64,000 nucleotides of DNA, taken from positions 92,540,911 to 92,604,910 of the forward strand of contig OZ026619.1 in NCBI GenBank assembly GCA_964020975.1. The letters are read 5' to 3'. Made by a program: the position numbers and the translations under genes. The stretch's first letter is position 1; each line of letters opens with the position of its first letter. Of the stretch, positions 60,080 through 64,000 are shown one piece after another. The notes under the pieces were generated by a model. It was given only the letters and a program-made list of their open reading frames with translations, had not been told where the DNA came from and did no database searches. The DNA is from Hermodice carunculata (Eukaryota > Annelida > Polychaeta > Eunicida > Amphinomidae).

Positions 60080-60098
60080 GGGGGGGGGGGGGGGGGGG
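60080..60098 (+). repeat. Poly-G run (19 G)
   Basis: Nineteen G in a row just after the THAP relic. Such a run can form G-quadruplexes and is prone to length errors in assemblies. Nearby frames that cross it are not reliable. Confidence 0.95.
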
Positions 60099-60339
60099 TG
60101 CGATCGCTGCGCTGCAGCGGTAGCTCACAATACTCGCTAATTTGGACCAACGCTATTAACGAGACAATGTCAGGAAACATGCAGTCACTGACCAACATAA
60201 GAAAGCGTTCAATTTGGAAAATAAGCCTAGCATATTGTGGACATTAATTATATGACAATTTTACAAAATTGTGTAATGTTTAACCAAGAAAACATACTGA
60301 CCCACCCAAATTATACACAAAAAAACAAAAACAAAAAAC

Positions 60340-60575
60340 TAGACATACCTTCAAAGCAAAGCGTTGATTGAAGGGTCTGCCATTTGCTCATATGAGGTCA
60401 TGGTGACACCAAAACCTAATCAGTTTATCTTGCCAGGTAAGGTAAACATTTTGCCAAATTTGAGCAACATATATGGAAGCATGCTGTAGATATTGTGGTA
60501 ACGAGAATGCACATCCGGACAGAAAACCTTAAATCAGATAGGGTCCCCTCTTTGGGGCGAACCCCTACCCCCCCC
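60340..60575 (+). repeat. Family C inverted-repeat element, short copy
   Basis: Starts AACTAGACATACCTTCAAAG with the same short hairpin and AGGGTCTGCC as the 36.4-kb copy. It has one internal unit (CATGGTGACACC, GCCAAATTTGAGC) and a decayed right end (GGTCCCCTCTTTGGGG then GAACCCC). Confidence 0.75.
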
Positions 60576-61672
60576 AAAAAAAATTTTGTCCTTAAACACA
60601 TATTTTTTGGCCTTGATTCTTGATATATTATTTTGTTTGACCAGAACTGGGATCCTGACTATTCTTCTGGTAACATGTTATCACAATGCTAGGAAATAGT
60701 AGTAGTAGTTAACAGAATTTCAATTAATAGTTACCGATGGGTCTCCCTCATGTATAACAATCCAAGCTACACACAGCTACACCGTGGGACCTTTTTCACT
60801 TCTCCCAAAGTAGCCTGTTGTGCCGCTGATACACAGTCTTTACACAAGTGATACTTGGGCTAACAAAGAAACGTTAACTAATTACACTATGTTTATCTAT
60901 TGGGAAATAGGTTCAGAAACTTGCTGGTTTGCTTCTAACAAAGATGGAAGCCCAGTGGCATTCATTGAATATCCACGTGCAAACACGCCAAAATGACAAT
61001 ATGGATGCAACGCCCTCAATTGAAAAAGATGTGCATCGGTATTTTTGTCTTGACAAGCTTAACCTGGAACAACAGCAAGGAGGAATGAATACCAGAGTGA
61101 TAAACTGATAACAACAAACAAAAACCCAATCCTGTGATTGCAAAACAGGACCTCAAACACAATAGCACTTTTAAGAGGCTTGCACAAACCATCACATGGC
61201 CATTCTGAACAACTTAACTGACATGCAAGGTGATCCTGGTAAGAGACCATGCAATATCCTATCACTTCCACAAGTGCACACAGTCTGAAAGATGCAATAC
61301 CCCCCAATACTTATACTTCTTATCAATGCTGGGGTGAATACCAACACTTATTTTAAAAGAGCCTGTTTAAAACAAAAACAAAAACAAAAAAAAAGGGGGG
61401 GGAGGGTGGAAAGGAGTAGGTTGAAGACTTTGCTTTCAGTGAAAATATGGGCAGGTTTGAAAAGTGTTGGTGACATTGCAATCAGCCAAATTAAATTCAG
61501 TTTTGCCAACACTTGAGAAAACCACATGCTTCACAATTTTACCTGCCATGTGACTCTTTCCAAAAAAAAAAAACAATTCCATCTTTTATTTTAATTTTTT
61601 TCACCAATAAAAGTCAGATTGCTTGGTGACAGCTTGTGATACAAGGTGACCAACTATTCGTGCATTCCTCTA
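60576..61672. other. Intergenic, no gene seen
   Basis: Contains A-rich runs near 61,371-61,392. Open frames of up to 82 codons show no domain. Confidence 0.5.
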
Positions 61673-61928
61673 CAGGGTTTTCCCCAGGAAGAAATTGAAG
61701 TTTTACATTTTTGCTGATGCTCAAATGTAGATTTGTATTTGTCTGCTCAGTTAAGTAAATTTTCCTAAAAATTGCCATTTTGACTTTAAAAGCTGCAAAT
61801 TGTGCATTTTTGGAAAAAATTATCATTTTACGGGAAGCATTTAAAGCTTTATGGTCAAGTTATAGGCATTACATCTTTTCTAAAACTTCAAGGCACTGCT
61901 AAGCTATCCAGCTTCAGGGAAAACCCTG
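61673..61928. mobile_element. 256-bp hAT-like MITE with CAGGGTTTTCCC ends
   Basis: Begins CAGGGTTTTCCC and ends GGGAAAACCCTG, exact inverted repeats of 12 bp. CTCTA flanks it on both sides (61,668-61,672 and 61,929-61,933). CAGGG-led ends are typical of hAT elements. hAT normally duplicates 8 bp, and only 5 of the 8 flanking positions match here, so age or misassigned ends are possible. Confidence 0.65.
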
Positions 61929-62088
61929 CTCTACTATACCTAAAAATCTCAGGAAAGCTGTTGATTGCTGATAATCCTCACATGAATTTGTACCTACTGT
62001 ATTCATCTTAAAAAGCACACGCTCCCTAATAAACTTGTGCAGACACATCCTCATTTTTCCCCCCAAGAAACAACCCCCAAAATCACAG

Positions 62089-62633
62089 GGGCAACCAGCA
62101 GAATGGATGTTATCATATTCTGACTGATACGAACCCATTCTTACAGAGTTGTGAATTAATTTGTATTTTCGCTTACTTTACTATTTATTTTTTTACGGAT
62201 GTGTACACAATTTAGCAATTAAAGTAAAGCTGGTAAGTAAAATACAAATTCATTCACTGGCGGCCATTCAGAACGAAAGAGAAAATTGAGTTCGTATGCT
62301 GGGGTCATTTCTGTTTAACGAAGAGTCGCTCATTTGGAATCAAGACGCTTTGTGAGGAATAATGTGGCCCAAGTGGGGTAAATACGTCCCACAACTTATT
62401 CATTGGGCAGGGATCGAGAGAGTGAATTGTGACGAATCTTTTAATATATAGATTATATGTGTCGGGGCAGTAGGTGTTTAAAGCAGGGAAAGTGTGTGTG
62501 TGTGAGGGGGGCCACCGATTTTTGTTTGTTCCCTTCTAACCCTAATCAATATTTTCGGTGGACAGTCACTTTGGCGGTCAGTATGAATGGGTTCAAATCC
62601 ACCACAATATGATAATCATTCTGCTGGTTGCCC
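62089..62633. mobile_element. 545-bp foldback element with about 60-bp arms
   Basis: The left arm begins GGGCAACCAGCAGAATG (62,089) and the right arm ends CATTCTGCTGGTTGCCC (62,633). The reverse-complement match continues, with small gaps, for about 60 bp (ATATGATAA, GAATGGGTTC). No coding frame lies inside. No clear target duplication was seen. Confidence 0.65.
62151..62257. repeat. Smaller inverted repeat nested in the foldback element
   Basis: GTGAATTAATTTGTATTTTC at the left is matched in reverse by AAAATACAAATTCATTCAC at the right, about 107 bp overall. It abuts the inner edge of the left 60-bp arm. It may be an independent insertion or part of the larger element. Confidence 0.5.
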
Positions 62634-63943
62634 AAAATATGTGGTTTTCAACCGAGTCTTTTTAATTCATTACACTTAGGATCAACATTTTCTGCTTTTG
62701 TGGGTGAATTTGTTCTACAGCGCAATGTGCACTCATAAAGATGAATACGACATAGCTCACCTGGGATACATTTTCGGATGCTTGTTTAACCTCACCTGCC
62801 ATTTTTCAATATACACACATGGTGTGGTTATCGCTCATTCCAAAATAAACTACACAGGGCTAAAAATGCATAATTTGATACATTTATATTTGCCATTTTC
62901 CCGTGTGTGTCTTCCCATGCAATCCCAACCTGCATCCCTGTGTAGCATAGGGACAGTAGGCACTAGAGCCAGTGGCTATTTTGTTTTAATATGAATTATA
63001 GAAGTCAAGTCAAATTCTGCAGTGACTACTTTTTTATTTCTTGATTTGGTTGCACATTTTGAAGGCCTGGATAAATCCCTGTAGCACTTAACCATGTCAG
63101 TATCACTCGCATTCAAACCCTGAGAAGTAGGCAACACTATCAATGATGAATTTGAACAAACGATGTGCATCAGTGTGACTTCGCATATTTATTTCTTGAA
63201 GACAAAGTTCATTGAAGCATGCATCTGATAAACTGATACTTGTATAAACACGCATATGGCCTTGTTTTGAATATTACTATGGTGCTTGGTGAATATCATT
63301 TATCGGTCTTTCCAATCTTTAGTTTTACTGCAGGCGTTGCAAAGGATAATTCTTGTGTGAAGGAATTTAATTTGCATAAGTCTGCTGGAATGGGTGTTGC
63401 ACGGAACCGCCTCTGTCGCCACATTATCGTCACGTTAAACAATGCTATTCATGTTTCTGAATACACCAAAGTCTAGCTTTATAATGTTAGTCCACTTAAA
63501 TAATACAATCGTTTTTCCTAAATACGATTTAATGTCTCTGCTGGAAGGCAGGTTGAGGAAAAACAGTCGGCAAACAACGCAGCAAGAACATTGAAGCAAC
63601 ACGTGACCATTTTCTCCTGACCTGGCACACGAAATGGTTTGGGGCCGCTCCGCGCCTGCTTTCTGTTGCCATGTGTTTCATTGTTACTTTTCTCAACTAC
63701 GGTCACAGTAATATCGTGTTTCATACCTGCAAACTGCAAATTAACAAATTTTACGAATCGTACGGTGTACAGTAAGGAGCAAATTTCATCAGACCAAAGG
63801 TCGGTCTTCTTGTCACAGCCACCGACCAACCTGCCAAGTTAACTTGGTGACGTTTCGGACCACGTCTCCTTAGTAAGATTAAATACTGGGAAATTCTACA
63901 TTTACGCTTATTTTCAATGGATACAAACAAATCTCTAACTCAC
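62634..63943. other. Intergenic, no gene confirmed
   Basis: A 103-codon minus-strand open frame (63,518-63,829) shows no known domain. The GC content rises slightly after 63,580. I cannot support a gene here. Confidence 0.4.
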
Positions 63944-64000
63944 CAGGATTGCTCTCGTTTATCTTGCGCACCCTATCATCCGATAGAATTGTGGAATATT
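63944..64000 (-). CDS. Possible exon end at the window edge, identity unknown
   Basis: Read on the minus strand, sequence up to 63,944 ends in CAATCCTG followed by GTGAGTT, a strong 5' splice site. The 57 bases before it have one fully open frame reading YSTILSDDRVRKINESNP. It could be a coding exon of a neighbouring gene or a non-coding first exon of brat, whose acceptor at 42,963 still needs a partner. The open frame is too short to prove coding. Confidence 0.3.

Noticed and set aside
63518-63829. 103-codon minus-strand open frame as a gene
   Set aside because: No recognisable domain, no supporting splice sites or start context; length is within chance for this many frames.
1-64000. Retrovirus-like, LTR or Polinton elements
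   Set aside because: No paired long direct repeats and no gag, polymerase, integrase or capsid-like words were recognised in any frame.

Overview
The window looks like a stretch of an invertebrate nuclear genome, AT-rich and full of short dispersed repeats. It holds one clear host gene, split into 12 coding exons on the minus strand. The repeat styles (short inverted-repeat elements, elements ending in palindromes, a family with repeated GTGACC boxes) and the intron sizes suggest a marine invertebrate, perhaps a lophotrochozoan such as a mollusc, annelid or brachiopod. That placement is an inference; nothing in the window fixes the species.

The gene is an orthologue of Drosophila brat (brain tumor) and C. 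elegans ncl-1. Reading from 42,962 down to 14,700, the twelve exons have canonical GT/AG borders and compatible phases. They give a 954-residue protein: RING finger (about 33-87), B-box 1 (123-160), B-box 2 (182-215), coiled coil (about 216-345), a long Ser/Pro/Gly-rich linker (about 375-680) and a six-bladed NHL propeller (about 684-954). An acceptor nine bases before the ATG shows that at least one non-coding 5' exon lies upstream. A strong splice donor at 63,943/63,942 may belong to that exon or to another gene.

Layout. 1-14,600: downstream flank made of repeats, a piggyBac-like transposase relic (667-954) split from possible further remains by another repeat, tandem arrays (2,641-2,797 and 4,390-5,115), an unidentified coding relic (about 2,830-3,830), and a candidate 1.69-kb inverted-repeat transposon (8,927-10,615). 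14,700-42,962: the brat gene, its introns carrying MITE-like elements, two large dispersed repeats and an unusual pair of interlocked inverted repeats in the last intron. 42,963-64,000: upstream flank with no convincing gene, only repeats, small inverted-repeat elements, a long AC/AT microsatellite and a THAP-domain relic (about 59,740-60,010).

Brat-family proteins bind mRNA through the NHL propeller and repress translation, limiting growth and ribosome production. This copy keeps a full RING finger, which fly Brat lacks, so ubiquitin-ligase activity is possible. No CRISPR, rRNA gene, operon or intact mobile element was found. The best candidates for something undescribed are the interlocked hairpins at 15,226-15,457 and the repeat superfamily that starts with a hairpin and ends in a palindrome.
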